Part shown: one piece after another, positions 25,662 to 33,973 of the stretch | Layout of the letters: the number at the start of each line of letters is the position of its first letter | Position numbering within the stretch: the stretch's first letter is position 1 | DNA from: JADKFD01 sp050250665 | GTDB taxonomy: Bacteria; Pseudomonadota; Gammaproteobacteria; Xanthomonadales; SZUA-5 | Direction: 5' to 3' | Length of the DNA stretch: 46,747 nucleotides | Assembly: GCA_050250665.1 (NCBI GenBank) | Contig: JBFWOF010000051.1 | Location: forward strand, 1-46,747 | Program-made: the position numbers and the translations under genes | The notes under the pieces: model-generated | What the model saw: the letters and a program-made list of their open reading frames with translations, nothing else | Told to the model about the DNA's origin: nothing | Database searches by the model: none

Positions 25662-27944
25662 TCAGGGTTGCTCGAATCCATCGGCAAACGTCCGGTCCAG
25701 CGGCTGACTGCGAAAGATGCCGTGGGGGCCGGCCAACAGCAGGTTATTCTGGGCAGGCACCAGGGCAGTGCTGCGGCCGAGATTGCTCAGACCCGCGTCC
25801 CAGGGGATGTAACTCGCTGCGGCGTCTCGGGTTTGCAGCACCCACGGCGCGCTGCCGCGCACGAGATAGACAACCTGAGCGTCGCCAGGATCGCAGGCGA
25901 TGTCCGCGATGTCGCCTCCCGGCGTCGAGCGCTGCTGCCAGGTGGTGCCCTGGTCCTGGCTACGGTAGACGGCGCCCACCATGAACTGACTCCACGCCTT
26001 CAGCCAGAAATCGCCGTTGGTGGCTCGGCACAGTCGCGGAACGCGCGCGTAGCTCAGCAGTCCCAGATTGGCCGTTGTCCAGTCCAGGCCCGCGTTGGTC
26101 GAGCGCAGCATTCCCCCCGTCTGTCCCTGCGTGAAGCCGTCGTAGCCCGCCAGCACCACGCCCCCTGACCCGTATTGAAGGTCGACTATGCGGTCTGACG
26201 CCTGTGCATTAAAGCGCTTGCTCCAGTTGACACCGCCATCGGTGGAACGCCAGATGGTGGCTCCATTTCCGACCAACACGTCGGAACCCCCTAGCAGCAA
26301 GGTCTGCGCCTGTTCCGGATCAAAGGCGATCGCGTGCAGGTCGGATTCGAACTGTGGGCCCTGGTCCGGACCGAGGCCTATCCAGCTGCCGTTGGCTTGA
26401 CGCCGATACAGGCCTTCCGGAGCGATGGTCGTCGGCCCTCCCGAGATCGCGTGCAGAGTTCCGTCTGGGCCATGGGCGACCGCGGTGTAGCGCGTCGGCG
26501 GCACCGGTTCGGAGCTCCAGGTGCTTCCACCATCCAGCGAGCGGAAGATGCCGCCAATGTTCTCGCCGGAAAAAGCGACCGCGAGTTCCTGCGGATTGAG
26601 TGGATTAGCGCTGACCGAGGTGACATTGAGCTCGTTGATGCCGTGCGAGGACCGCGCGAAGCTGCCGCCGGAATCGTTCGATCGATACACGCCATAGAGC
26701 TCTGTGCCGATCAGGATGGCACTCGAACTGCCGGGGAGGAAACGCACTGCGTCGACGGTCAACGTGGCGGTACCGCCGATACCGAACTGCCAGGTTAGGC
26801 CACCGTCTGCCGAACGGTAGACACCAGCGCCCGCGCTCGCCGCCAGGATCACGCCGGGCTGGTTCGGATCCAGGGCGATGTCGCTGATGGCGCGGAGCGG
26901 CCAGCTGGGGTTGTGCAGGGGTGTCCAATGCGCGCCGAGGTCGTCGGTTGCGTAGAGGCCGACGAATTGGCTGCCGAAGATGCGCCCGCCGCCGACGAGG
27001 AAGCGACTGCCGTCATAGACCACTGCAAATACCGGGTTGCCGGGCGGTAGGCCGGCGCTGCGGTCCACCCAGCTCTGGCCACCGTCGCTGCTGGCCCACA
27101 CGGCGCCGCCACCAAAATCGCCCGAGAAGGTGGCCACGATCCGGTTCGAATTGAGTGGATCCACCGCGACAGCGGTGCCACCCAGTCCTGCGGCCACCGG
27201 CGGTGAAGCGTTGGTCCATACAAAGCCGCCGTCATCCGAGCGCATCAGCGAGATTGGCTGTCCACCGAGCGGATTGGGTAGCGCTATCCAGAGCTGCTGG
27301 CCACTGCCGCCGACCAGATGCACATCAAAAACCAGCTGATTGATGCCGATGCCGAGGTCGCGTTGTGTAAAGCTCTGACCTTGATCGTTGCTGTACAGCA
27401 GGCCCCCGGCGGTACCCAGGAAAATGCCGCCGTCGGGCGCGTACTCGATGTCGTAGACCGCGGCACCCACGGGGGCTGCGACCCGCGTCCAACTGCTGCC
27501 GCCGTCGATCGAGCGATACAGCGCGCCGGTTCCAGCGGCTGGTGCCATCCCCGCCAACACCAGCCCCGACACGATCGGCGAGGCGGCTACCGTCCCGACA
27601 TCGCCGCCGAAGGGCCCAAGCCCGCGCCACGACGCGGATGTGGCCGTGAGCGACTGCTTGATGGCCGCGGCGGATGAGGTCGTGGCGGACAGTGCCGACA
27701 CCCGCCAGCCGTGGTGATCGACGCGGGTCTGCGCATCCGCCGCCAGCGACACCCCCTCCGACAGTGCCAGTGCGCTGAAGTCGCCGTTGGTAATCGGACC
27801 GGTGGTAGTGGCGCTGGTACCGATTGCGCTGTTCACAGCCATCTGTGCAAGACCGGGTGTGCTGGCCAGCACGGCCCCGAAGATTGCGCACGATTGCAGC
27901 AACTGCCTGATGTTGTTCGTACTCTTGAACTGTCTGATCTTCAC
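25662..27944 (-). CDS. Secreted Asp-box (BNR/VPS10-like) repeat protein with GFE tail
   Basis: A 760-aa exported beta-propeller-like protein of unknown ligand. The start is GTG with AGGAC 7 nt upstream. A signal-like segment reads SCAIFGAVLASTPGLAQMA. I count about eleven Asp-box motifs of form S-x-D-x-G-x-(S/T)-W/F, for example SIDGGSSW, SSDGGQSW, SADGGLTW, SLDGGSTW, STDGGVNW and SQDQGTTW, spread through the chain. This is typical of sialidase-like and photosystem-stability-factor-like propellers, but no sialidase catalytic residues could be assigned. The protein ends TFADGFEQP, matching the tails of the metalloprotease and the ice-binding-like protein. Single gene. Confidence 0.88.
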   Translation of the reverse strand: MKIRQFKSTNNIRQLLQSCAIFGAVLASTPGLAQMAVNSAIGTSATTTGPITNGDFSALALSEGVSLAADAQTRVDHHGWRVSALSATTSSAAAIKQSLTATSASWRGLGPFGGDVGTVAASPIVSGLVLAGMAPAAGTGALYRSIDGGSSWTRVAAPVGAAVYDIEYAPDGGIFLGTAGGLLYSNDQGQSFTQRDLGIGINQLVFDVHLVGGSGQQLWIALPNPLGGQPISLMRSDDGGFVWTNASPPVAAGLGGTAVAVDPLNSNRIVATFSGDFGGGAVWASSDGGQSWVDRSAGLPPGNPVFAVVYDGSRFLVGGGRIFGSQFVGLYATDDLGAHWTPLHNPSWPLRAISDIALDPNQPGVILAASAGAGVYRSADGGLTWQFGIGGTATLTVDAVRFLPGSSSAILIGTELYGVYRSNDSGGSFARSSHGINELNVTSVSANPLNPQELAVAFSGENIGGIFRSLDGGSTWSSEPVPPTRYTAVAHGPDGTLHAISGGPTTIAPEGLYRRQANGSWIGLGPDQGPQFESDLHAIAFDPEQAQTLLLGGSDVLVGNGATIWRSTDGGVNWSKRFNAQASDRIVDLQYGSGGVVLAGYDGFTQGQTGGMLRSTNAGLDWTTANLGLLSYARVPRLCRATNGDFWLKAWSQFMVGAVYRSQDQGTTWQQRSTPGGDIADIACDPGDAQVVYLVRGSAPWVLQTRDAAASYIPWDAGLSNLGRSTALVPAQNNLLLAGPHGIFRSQPLDRTFADGFEQP

Positions 27945-28540
27945 AATTTTGTCCTGATCGTGGGTGTCTTCAAGGCGGGCGGTGGATCGCTGTGTTCAGC
28001 GAACGGCCGCGTAAAGGGAGCTTGCGGGCCGGTTGCTGCGTCGCCTTCCTGTTGGCACTACTCGGAGTAGTGTTGGAGCTTCGATCAACTGTCACCAAAT
28101 GCGGCAAAGGCATGAACTCACCTGCTGCGCGTAGCCTGGTGTGCCGCGCAGCGGCTCACCGGGGCACTTCAGCCTCACCGCCCGCAGAGCGCTGCGCGCA
28201 CTTCGGGCTACGAAAAGCCGACTCTTGCTAAAATATGGCAATTCAAAGGCTTACGGCATGGCTTCATGGGGAGGCGCCGGTTTTGGCCCGAAACTGCCCA
28301 CGAGCCATGAACGACCTTGCTGGATCAGAGCGGCTTCGAGGAGGGACGCGCGCCTGCGCGGCCGCTCTTGACCTCCGGGCAAGGCAAAACGGCGCCGCAG
28401 CGGGGCGCCCTCCACAGCCGCGGCAATCGACAGAACCCGCACGAAGTAGCTGCGCGGGTTACCTGGACCTCGAACGGCCGGGTCTTGACGGAGTTCGTGT
28501 GTGATGGGCTCATGCACGGGGCGCATGAGCCCATCGTTGC
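27945..28540. repeat. Spacer with dispersed palindromes, no gene
   Basis: The first ~150 bp presumably hold the promoter of the Asp-box gene; no confident motif was identified. 28130-28210 carries a GTAGCCTGGTGTGCCGCGCA-type repeat. 28337-28417 is a copy of the paired GGACGCGCGCCTGCGCGGCC...GGCGCCGCAGCGGGGCGCCC element. 28420-28500 has the CGCACGAAGTAGC-type repeat. The short frames here are not protein-like. Confidence 0.6.
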
Positions 28541-29431
28541 TCAACTGGCCGGCATGGCAGCAGCCTGAAGCGATGACAGGCTCTGCAACCAACTGACGTA
28601 GGTGCGGCGCCCTTCGGCATTGCTGAGCACATCGCCATGTCCTGCGTTCTTTACCACCAGCACTTCAACCTTGTGACCGTGGCTGCGGGCGGCCTTGGCC
28701 AATCGTTCGGTCAGCACGGCACGGGTCTGGCGGTCTTCGCTGCCCACCATCAGCAGCAGCGGTGCCTTCTGTTGCTCGACGACCTGCATATTGCCGCGAC
28801 CGCGCATGTCTTGCGCCACGTCTATCCGCACGAAAGGCTTGAAATACCAGGGAATGCTGGTCTTGACCCAGTCTTCCGTGGTCGTGGCGCTGCCTTCCAG
28901 CACCAGGCCTGCGATCGGTCGATGCAAAGATGCATAACCCGCCATGAAGCTGCCCATCGAAAATCCATGGAGGACGATCTGCTCAGGGGCGACGCCGAGC
29001 GTATGGCGGGCGTAGTCGTACGCCACCACGGCATCCTGCATGATCCGATCCACCGTGGGTTTGCCCTCGGAGAAGCCGCTGCCGCGATGGTCGACCGCCA
29101 GCAGGTTGAAGGGCAATTCGCCAAACTGGCGGACCAGGTACAGGGCATTGTTGCTGGCGATGGTCATGTTGCCGCCAAAGTAGATCACCGTCGGCCAGCT
29201 CGGATCGCGCTGAATCCAGACCGCATGCAATCTCACGCCGTCGTCAGTGGTGATGCTTCGCGTCTCGCCACTCACCCCGAGCGCAGCCAGTCGCTCCACC
29301 ACCGGAGGTGCGTCCGCGGGCTCCGGCGTGGGTTTGAGCACGGCACGTTGATCGACGGTGTAATGCGCGCAGCCGCCCAGCATCAGGCAGCCCAACAACA
29401 GGACACGAAAGGCGTTTGCAGCAAACGTCAT
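28541..29431 (-). CDS. Alpha/beta-hydrolase lipoprotein
   Basis: A 296-aa serine hydrolase of the BAAT/YqkD-like alpha/beta group. A lipoprotein signal with lipobox LGGC (Cys21) predicts membrane anchoring. The catalytic Ser158 lies in the nucleophile elbow GFSMGS (156-161). An oxyanion-side block VIYFGGNM and LLAVDHRGSGFSEG (typical DxRGxGxS) precede it, and the catalytic His is in KNAGHGD near the C-terminus. The frame opens at 29455, but the ATG at 29431 gives a proper signal sequence. The substrate is unknown. Its closest neighbours are repeats and a divergent beta-lactamase-like gene. Confidence 0.85.
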   Translation of the reverse strand: MTFAANAFRVLLLGCLMLGGCAHYTVDQRAVLKPTPEPADAPPVVERLAALGVSGETRSITTDDGVRLHAVWIQRDPSWPTVIYFGGNMTIASNNALYLVRQFGELPFNLLAVDHRGSGFSEGKPTVDRIMQDAVVAYDYARHTLGVAPEQIVLHGFSMGSFMAGYASLHRPIAGLVLEGSATTTEDWVKTSIPWYFKPFVRIDVAQDMRGRGNMQVVEQQKAPLLLMVGSEDRQTRAVLTERLAKAARSHGHKVEVLVVKNAGHGDVLSNAEGRRTYVSWLQSLSSLQAAAMPAS

Positions 29432-29755
29432 GGAGTCGTTCCACAGGCACCGCACATGCGGCGAGGAGATTCTTACCGGCCTTCATGCAGACCTTCAATC
29501 AATGTAACAGCGACCAGTCAGCTGGCGTTGTCCAAGGTGGGCCGCAGTATCCGGCAGCCGCACAGAACCCATGCCGCCAGATGAGGGTTGGAGCCCCGGC
29601 CACCACCCAGCACCGACCCTCGGGGCGCAAGCGCAATGGCGGATTCCAGCTTGCCAAAGGCAGCAAAGCCGGATCGAGCCCAGCACGCGGTGAATGGTGG
29701 AATCCCCACGATCAGGCCGTGCGGTTTCCCCCTACACTCGTTTCCGTGTGATCCG

Positions 29756-29890
29756 CTAGCCCGCATTTCTCACACCTGCGCGGGCAGATGCACGCGGCAC
29801 ACTCTGCGATTGCGGTGTGCCCATCGATTCGCCTTGCGCTGTAAGGCAATCGCGGCATCTGCACGCGCAGGTGTGAGAAATGCGGGCTAG
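29756..29890. mobile_element. 135-bp element with 36-bp terminal inverted repeats (MITE-like)
   Basis: The arms CTAGCCCGCATTTCTCACAC... (29756-29791) and ...GTGTGAGAAATGCGGGCTAG (29855-29890) are reverse complements over about 36 bp with one mismatch. The 63-bp centre has further nested stems (GGCACAC/GTGTGCC; CGATTGC/GCAATCG; GCCTT/AAGGC), so the whole can fold as a cruciform. No reading frame. No clear target-site duplication is seen. It ends 29 bp before the beta-lactamase-like gene. It resembles a small non-autonomous element, but the parent family was not recognised. Confidence 0.65.
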
Positions 29891-29919
29891 ACCGTCCAGC
29901 CACTCAGGGCAGCAAAACC

Positions 29920-31434
29920 ATGAAGGAAATCCACCATGTCCTCGGCCCCGTTGTGCTGGCGCTGCTGGTGTTCTTGCTCGGCTCGTGCCGGGAAGTGCGG
30001 CTGGAACCCACGAACAAATACGAGCAATACCTTTCTGAAGCCAGCGCCAGGGGCGAGTTCAACGGCGCGGCGCTCGTTTTCGATGGTGGAGAGGTGGTCT
30101 ACCAAGGGGCGTTCGGGATCCGCAGCATCGATCCTCTTGCCCCGCTCGATGTGAACTCACAGTTTCGCCTGGCATCGGTGAGCAAACAGTTCACGGCCAT
30201 GGCCGTCATGCAGCTGATGGAAGAGGGCAAACTGCGCTACGACCAGGACATCTGCGACTTCATTCCCGAACTGCGCTTTGAGGGAATCACTATCAGGCAC
30301 CTGCTGCACCATGTCTCTGGCGTGCCGGACTATGAGCCGCTCATGGATCAGAACTGGAAGACAGAACTGCAAGTCGATGACCCGGCGCGGTACACCGACG
30401 GCAATGCAGACGTCATCAAGATGCTCGTGGCCACCAGGATGCCGGTGTACTTCAAGCCGGGCGAGAAATGGCGGTACAGCAATACGGGCTACAACCTGCT
30501 CGGTAGCATCGTGGCCAGGGCATCGGGAGTTTCCTTCGCAGAGTTCTTGAAAACGCGCGTTTTCGACCCCGCCGGCATGTCGAACACTGTGGTCTACAAC
30601 TTCGTCATTGGTCCCGACCCGCACATGCCGAACCGCGCCTATGGCTTTCAGGTCGAATGGAACGGTACCACTCTGAGCCCCGCTGATTCGCACTACTTGA
30701 ACCATGGGCAGGGAGAGGACGGCGTCTATTCCACGGTCGGCGACATGCTGAAATGGGATCGGATCCTCTACACCGAGAAGCTCGTCAGCAAAGCCACGTT
30801 GCAAGAGGCGTTCACGCCGGCGGTGCTCAACAATGGCAAGACTACCGGCTACGGATTTGGCTGGTTCATCCAGCAATCACCGCAGGGCAAACGAATGCTG
30901 GCGCATTCCGGTGGCTGGCTTGCTTTCAGCTCGCACACGCTCCGGGGCATCGAAGAGGACAAGTTCCTGGTGGTGCTGATGAACAACGCCCAGGGACCTT
31001 TCGGCGTCGTTGCCGAGGGTCTGACGAATTTGCTCTACGACCGCCCGGCGACATTGCCGCCGCGATCCATCCGCCGCGAGATCGGAAAGGCAGTGGCGGA
31101 ATCCGGTGCAGCGCACGCCGTTGCGCAGTACGAGCACTTCAAAGCGCAGCGGGCCAACGAATTCCGCTTCGCGGAAGAGGACCTGAACATTCTGGGTTAC
31201 CAGTTGCTCTGGGCCGGTCGCGTGGATGACGCCGTAGCGATCCACAGGCTGAATGCGCAACAGTACCCGAACTCCGCGAACGTCTACGACAGCTATGGCG
31301 ATGTGCTGTTGGCGCATGGGGACAGCCTGGGGGCGCTGGAGAATTTCAGAAGGGCCTACACCCTGGACTCGTCGCTCACTGACACCCGGAGAAAGATCGA
31401 CGCCATCGAATCGGCCTTGCCCGATTCGCGGTAG
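29920..31434 (+). CDS. Class-C beta-lactamase-like serine hydrolase with C-terminal TPR
   Basis: A 504-aa lipoprotein of the beta-lactamase/PBP-like family (esterase, D-Ala-peptidase or lactamase activity possible). Lipobox LGSC with Cys23. The SxxK nucleophile motif is Ser86-x-x-Lys89 (ASVSKQF), the YxN motif is Tyr186-Ser-Asn188 (WRYSNTGYN), and a HSGG block near residue 330 takes the place of KTG. The C-terminal ~90 residues form TPR-like helices (NILGYQLLWAGRVDDAVAIH; YDSYGDVLLAHGDSLGALEN). Families with this architecture are usually not true antibiotic-resistance enzymes. The MITE-like inverted repeat lies in its presumed promoter region. Confidence 0.88.
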   Translation: MKEIHHVLGPVVLALLVFLLGSCREVRLEPTNKYEQYLSEASARGEFNGAALVFDGGEVVYQGAFGIRSIDPLAPLDVNSQFRLASVSKQFTAMAVMQLMEEGKLRYDQDICDFIPELRFEGITIRHLLHHVSGVPDYEPLMDQNWKTELQVDDPARYTDGNADVIKMLVATRMPVYFKPGEKWRYSNTGYNLLGSIVARASGVSFAEFLKTRVFDPAGMSNTVVYNFVIGPDPHMPNRAYGFQVEWNGTTLSPADSHYLNHGQGEDGVYSTVGDMLKWDRILYTEKLVSKATLQEAFTPAVLNNGKTTGYGFGWFIQQSPQGKRMLAHSGGWLAFSSHTLRGIEEDKFLVVLMNNAQGPFGVVAEGLTNLLYDRPATLPPRSIRREIGKAVAESGAAHAVAQYEHFKAQRANEFRFAEEDLNILGYQLLWAGRVDDAVAIHRLNAQQYPNSANVYDSYGDVLLAHGDSLGALENFRRAYTLDSSLTDTRRKIDAIESALPDSR

Positions 31435-31530
31435 ACGGTGGAATCCGCACGATCAAGCGGTGCGGATTCCAGCGCGCGTGAGTACGCACCTCAGGCGTTG
31501 TCCTAGCGCGAGCGAACAGCCACAGGGCAG

Positions 31531-31595
31531 TAGCCCGGGTAAGCCGAAGGCGCACCCGGGAAGTCTTGCCGCAAAGCCCCTGGGTGCGCTGGCGC
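31531..31595. repeat. TAGCCCGGGTAAGC hairpin repeat
   Basis: A copy of the AGTAGCCCGGGTAAGCCGAA / CCTGGGTGCGCTGGCG element found also at 25481 and 37991. It lies directly upstream of duplication copy 1. Confidence 0.6.
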
Positions 31596-32294
31596 CGGTA
31601 GGAGCGACCTTGCGTCGCGACCGGCAATTCGCACCGACGCCGTCACGGTCGCGCCGCAAGGGCGCTCCTACAAATGAACAGGGTTGGCGTTGCAGCGACG
31701 ATCAGCGAAATCAGCAGCTGCTCAGATTCATCGCGAAAGGCGCTCGAAAACCACGGTGCTGGCCGTATCTCGCTCCGGGTCGTACTCGGTGCCATTGGCG
31801 ACATAGGTTTCTTCGCGCGTGAGGCGACCGTCCGGCTCGTGTCGTACCGAGAACGCATGCGCGTGCGATGCCTCAGGGTTTTGCAGATTGGCGCCGTCCA
31901 TGAACAGAAAATGGTGCGCGCCGGTGCTGTCGGTTTCGGTAAAAGCCAGTCGCGGTGTATTGCCTTGCGGGCAGTAGTGCGTCGCCAGCAGGCGAGTGCC
32001 GTCCATGGTGTACACCGTCATCGATTGCCGGGTTGGGCTCATCGTCCAGGTTTCAACCAGGGCGCTGCCGCCGGCCATCAATTTGAACTCAACCAGGGTA
32101 TCGTTGCCCGATTCTGTCGCGCGCCAGTGGCCGACCAGGGTCTTGAGCTGCTCAAAGGCGGCATGGGCTGGCGGCTCAACTGCACGGCAAGGCGCAGGTG
32201 CCGTGAAGAGCAGGCAGGCGGCAAGTAGATTATTGAATCGCATCGTGGTCTCCAGAAAGTCTCAACCCGCGCAACGCGGATCCTCAATCACGGC
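31588..32294. repeat. Duplication copy 1 (~707 bp, direct)
   Basis: This block is repeated at 36104-36810 at a constant offset of 4516 bp, with scattered substitutions and no indel. It includes a REP-like inverted pair (31597-31674), a complete secreted-protein gene and its upstream region up to CTCAATCA. Confidence 0.85.
31728..32243 (-). CDS. Secreted DUF1579-like protein, copy 1
   Basis: A 171-aa exported protein. Signal peptide MRFNNLLAACLLFTAPAPCRA. The mature part has the DUF1579-like pattern FEQLKTLVGHWRATESG, followed by an all-beta stretch (LVEFKLMAGGSALVETWTM; MTVYTMDGTRLLATHYC; HHFLFMDGANLQNP), which suggests a lipocalin-like beta barrel. The function is unknown. The copy at 36244-36759 differs at about 16 residues, most of them in the signal peptide and adjoining region. 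The presumed promoter and RBS region are part of the duplicated block. Confidence 0.8.
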   Translation of the reverse strand: MRFNNLLAACLLFTAPAPCRAVEPPAHAAFEQLKTLVGHWRATESGNDTLVEFKLMAGGSALVETWTMSPTRQSMTVYTMDGTRLLATHYCPQGNTPRLAFTETDSTGAHHFLFMDGANLQNPEASHAHAFSVRHEPDGRLTREETYVANGTEYDPERDTASTVVFERLSR

Positions 32295-32459
32295 AGTACC
32301 CGCCACCCGCACCATGACAACAAACGGGCAGTTCCTCAACGCGGGTTCCGCCGCCAATCGGCGAGCAGACAACGATCTACGCCCACCGCACTGTGTTCAT
32401 TGTGGTGTAGCGGCCTGGCCGGCGCTTCGTGTGTATACAAAAGCGCGGCAGCGACAGGG

Positions 32460-32948
32460 TCATCCAGAGTTCAAGCGCAGCATCAGCGTCATTGGATCGA
32501 GCGGCGATGCCTGAAAACCGTAGTGCTCGTAGAATGCCTTGGCGCGGTCGTGCAGCGCGTGTACCAGCAGAGCCCGAACACCGGCGTTCTGCGAAACCGT
32601 AAACGCCCGAGTCACGGCGTCCTGCAGCAGCGCGCCGCCGAGCTTGAGGCCCTGGGCGCGGTGATCGACGGCGAGTCGGGCGAGAACCATCACCGGAACC
32701 GGGTCGGGCATGTTGCGACGCACGGCGCTTGTGGAGACCTGGTGCGACACAGCGCCCGCCGCCATCGCGTAGTAGCCGAAAACACATTGCTCCGGATCGG
32801 CCACGACAAAGGTGCGGCTTGCTCCACTGAACTGGTTGGTCAGAGCGCGGCGTTTGAGCCATTCGTCCAGAACCGCCTCGCCACTGGCAAAGTCATCCAG
32901 TCGATGGGTCGTGGCCAGCGGCTGCGGCGCACTGATCTTCAAGCTCAT
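32460..32948 (-). CDS. GNAT-family acetyltransferase toxin (TacT-like)
   Basis: A 162-aa GCN5-type N-acetyltransferase. Toxins of this group acetylate aminoacyl-tRNA and stop translation. Visible: the N-terminal block LDDFASGEAVLDEWLKRRA, the central strand VFGYYAMAAGAVSH, VPVMVLARLAVDHRAQGLKLGGALL (acetyl-CoA pyrophosphate loop R-A-Q-G-L-K-L-G) and RAKAFYEHYGF with the catalytic-position Tyr. The frame opens at 32966, but the ATG at 32948 overlaps the antitoxin stop (ATGA), as usual for tacAT-type modules. The antitoxin is encoded immediately upstream. It lies between the two copies of the 707-bp duplication. Confidence 0.92.
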   Translation of the reverse strand: MSLKISAPQPLATTHRLDDFASGEAVLDEWLKRRALTNQFSGASRTFVVADPEQCVFGYYAMAAGAVSHQVSTSAVRRNMPDPVPVMVLARLAVDHRAQGLKLGGALLQDAVTRAFTVSQNAGVRALLVHALHDRAKAFYEHYGFQASPLDPMTLMLRLNSG

Positions 32949-33217
32949 GCGGCGCCAGTGTTCCAAGGGGCCTTCACGGCCATAAGGCGCTCAAGCCCGG
33001 GGTTGGGACTCGGAGGCGCGTCGAGCATTGCCGTGAACGCCTTGAATTTGCTGGCGTCCAGCCTGAAAAAGACCTGATCCAGCACCACGGCCTGAGCGCG
33101 TTCGCAGGCCGCTTCGAGCATGAAGTCCGAACGGTTCTTGCCGAGCAGGCTCGCAGCGTGATCGATCAGGTCACGCTGTTCGGGCAGGGCGCGCAGATTG
33201 ATGGCTGCGTCACGCAT
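32945..33217 (-). CDS. DUF1778 antitoxin (TacA-like, ribbon-helix-helix)
   Basis: A 90-aa antitoxin partner of the downstream GNAT toxin. The N-terminal ribbon-helix-helix reads INLRALPEQRDLIDHAASLLGKNRSDFMLEAACERA, typical of DUF1778. The C-terminal half (DASKFKAFTAMLDAPPSPNPGLERLM) is the toxin-wrapping segment with the conserved Pro-rich turn. The RBS AGGAGA lies 5-6 nt before the ATG. A near-palindromic operator candidate lies 13 bp upstream of the start codon. Confidence 0.92.
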   Translation of the reverse strand: MRDAAINLRALPEQRDLIDHAASLLGKNRSDFMLEAACERAQAVVLDQVFFRLDASKFKAFTAMLDAPPSPNPGLERLMAVKAPWNTGAA

Positions 33218-33229
33218 TGGCTTCTCCTA

Positions 33230-33256
33230 TTCGTGCATACACAAGCGATATACGAA
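33230..33256. promoter_or_regulatory. Candidate autoregulatory operator of the toxin-antitoxin operon
   Basis: TTCGTGCATA and TATACGAA half sites face each other across about 9 bp, just upstream of the antitoxin RBS. RHH antitoxins commonly repress their own promoter through such inverted half sites. A related GTGTATAC string occurs downstream of the toxin gene near 32431. Confidence 0.45.
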
Positions 33257-33973
33257 GTGTGGCGCGACGTGTAGCTGATGTCAACACAGATTCGAGCCAC
33301 GCCCAGCGGTGCCGGAACCATGCCGGTGCAAGCGCACAGCGGAGCGGGCACTTGGAAATTCTTCGTACCAACAAGCGCTGTGGCCTTCGTTGCCAACGCA
33401 GCTCTATCGCCAGATGGCGCAGGGGAGATCTCGTTGATATTGGCCAGTCGTTGGCTCACAACCCCGACACCGATCTCGCCGAACTCCGATCGATTGCGCA
33501 ACGCTACGCCTTACCGAGTAAAGGAACTTCCCCTCCAATGTCTGCCAGATCTGTCCTGGCGCTTCTGGGTGTCCACTGTTGTTGTTGTTGTCGCCAACGT
33601 CCGAACTTTCTCCGTCTCCTCGTTCATGGCGTCGCCCTCCAGCTTTGCTGTGGAAACCAGAGTTCACCACACCTCAGTGCTGGACGCCTCCGCGAGGGGC
33701 TGAGTCCAACTGATTACGCGGGCTGGATGCATGTGTTGATGTCGATTGTTATGTCTCATTATGTCTTTTCTCCAGGTTTCAGATCCCTTGTGTTCGCTAG
33801 CGCACAGCAAGTTCCTCGCCCCTTGGGGGATCTTTGACTGCAACTGTCGAATACTTCTCATAAGCCATCTGATATGAAAATCCCGAGCCGACTTGCGGTC
33901 GCCGTCGCCGTTCTGGCGCCGGCAGCGTGTGCGTTCACGCTACTGTGACCCAGGAACCAAAAGGAATAACCCC
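33257..33973. other. 717-bp region without a supported gene
   Basis: Frames up to 141 codons exist on both strands, but none has an RBS, domain or protein-like composition. A short TTG microsatellite (TTGTTGTTGTTGTCG, about 33579-33593) is present. The last ~100 bp are AT-richer and presumably contain the promoter of the ice-binding-like gene. The region may be degraded coding sequence. Confidence 0.4.

Noticed and set aside
29920..31434. Antibiotic-resistance beta-lactamase
   Set aside because: The SxxK and YxN motifs are present, but the lipobox, the HSGG box in place of KTG and the C-terminal TPR region point to the broader serine-hydrolase family rather than to an AmpC resistance enzyme.
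32400..33077. 225-codon plus-strand frame across the toxin-antitoxin genes
   Set aside because: It is the shadow of two well-supported minus-strand genes and has no RBS or domain.
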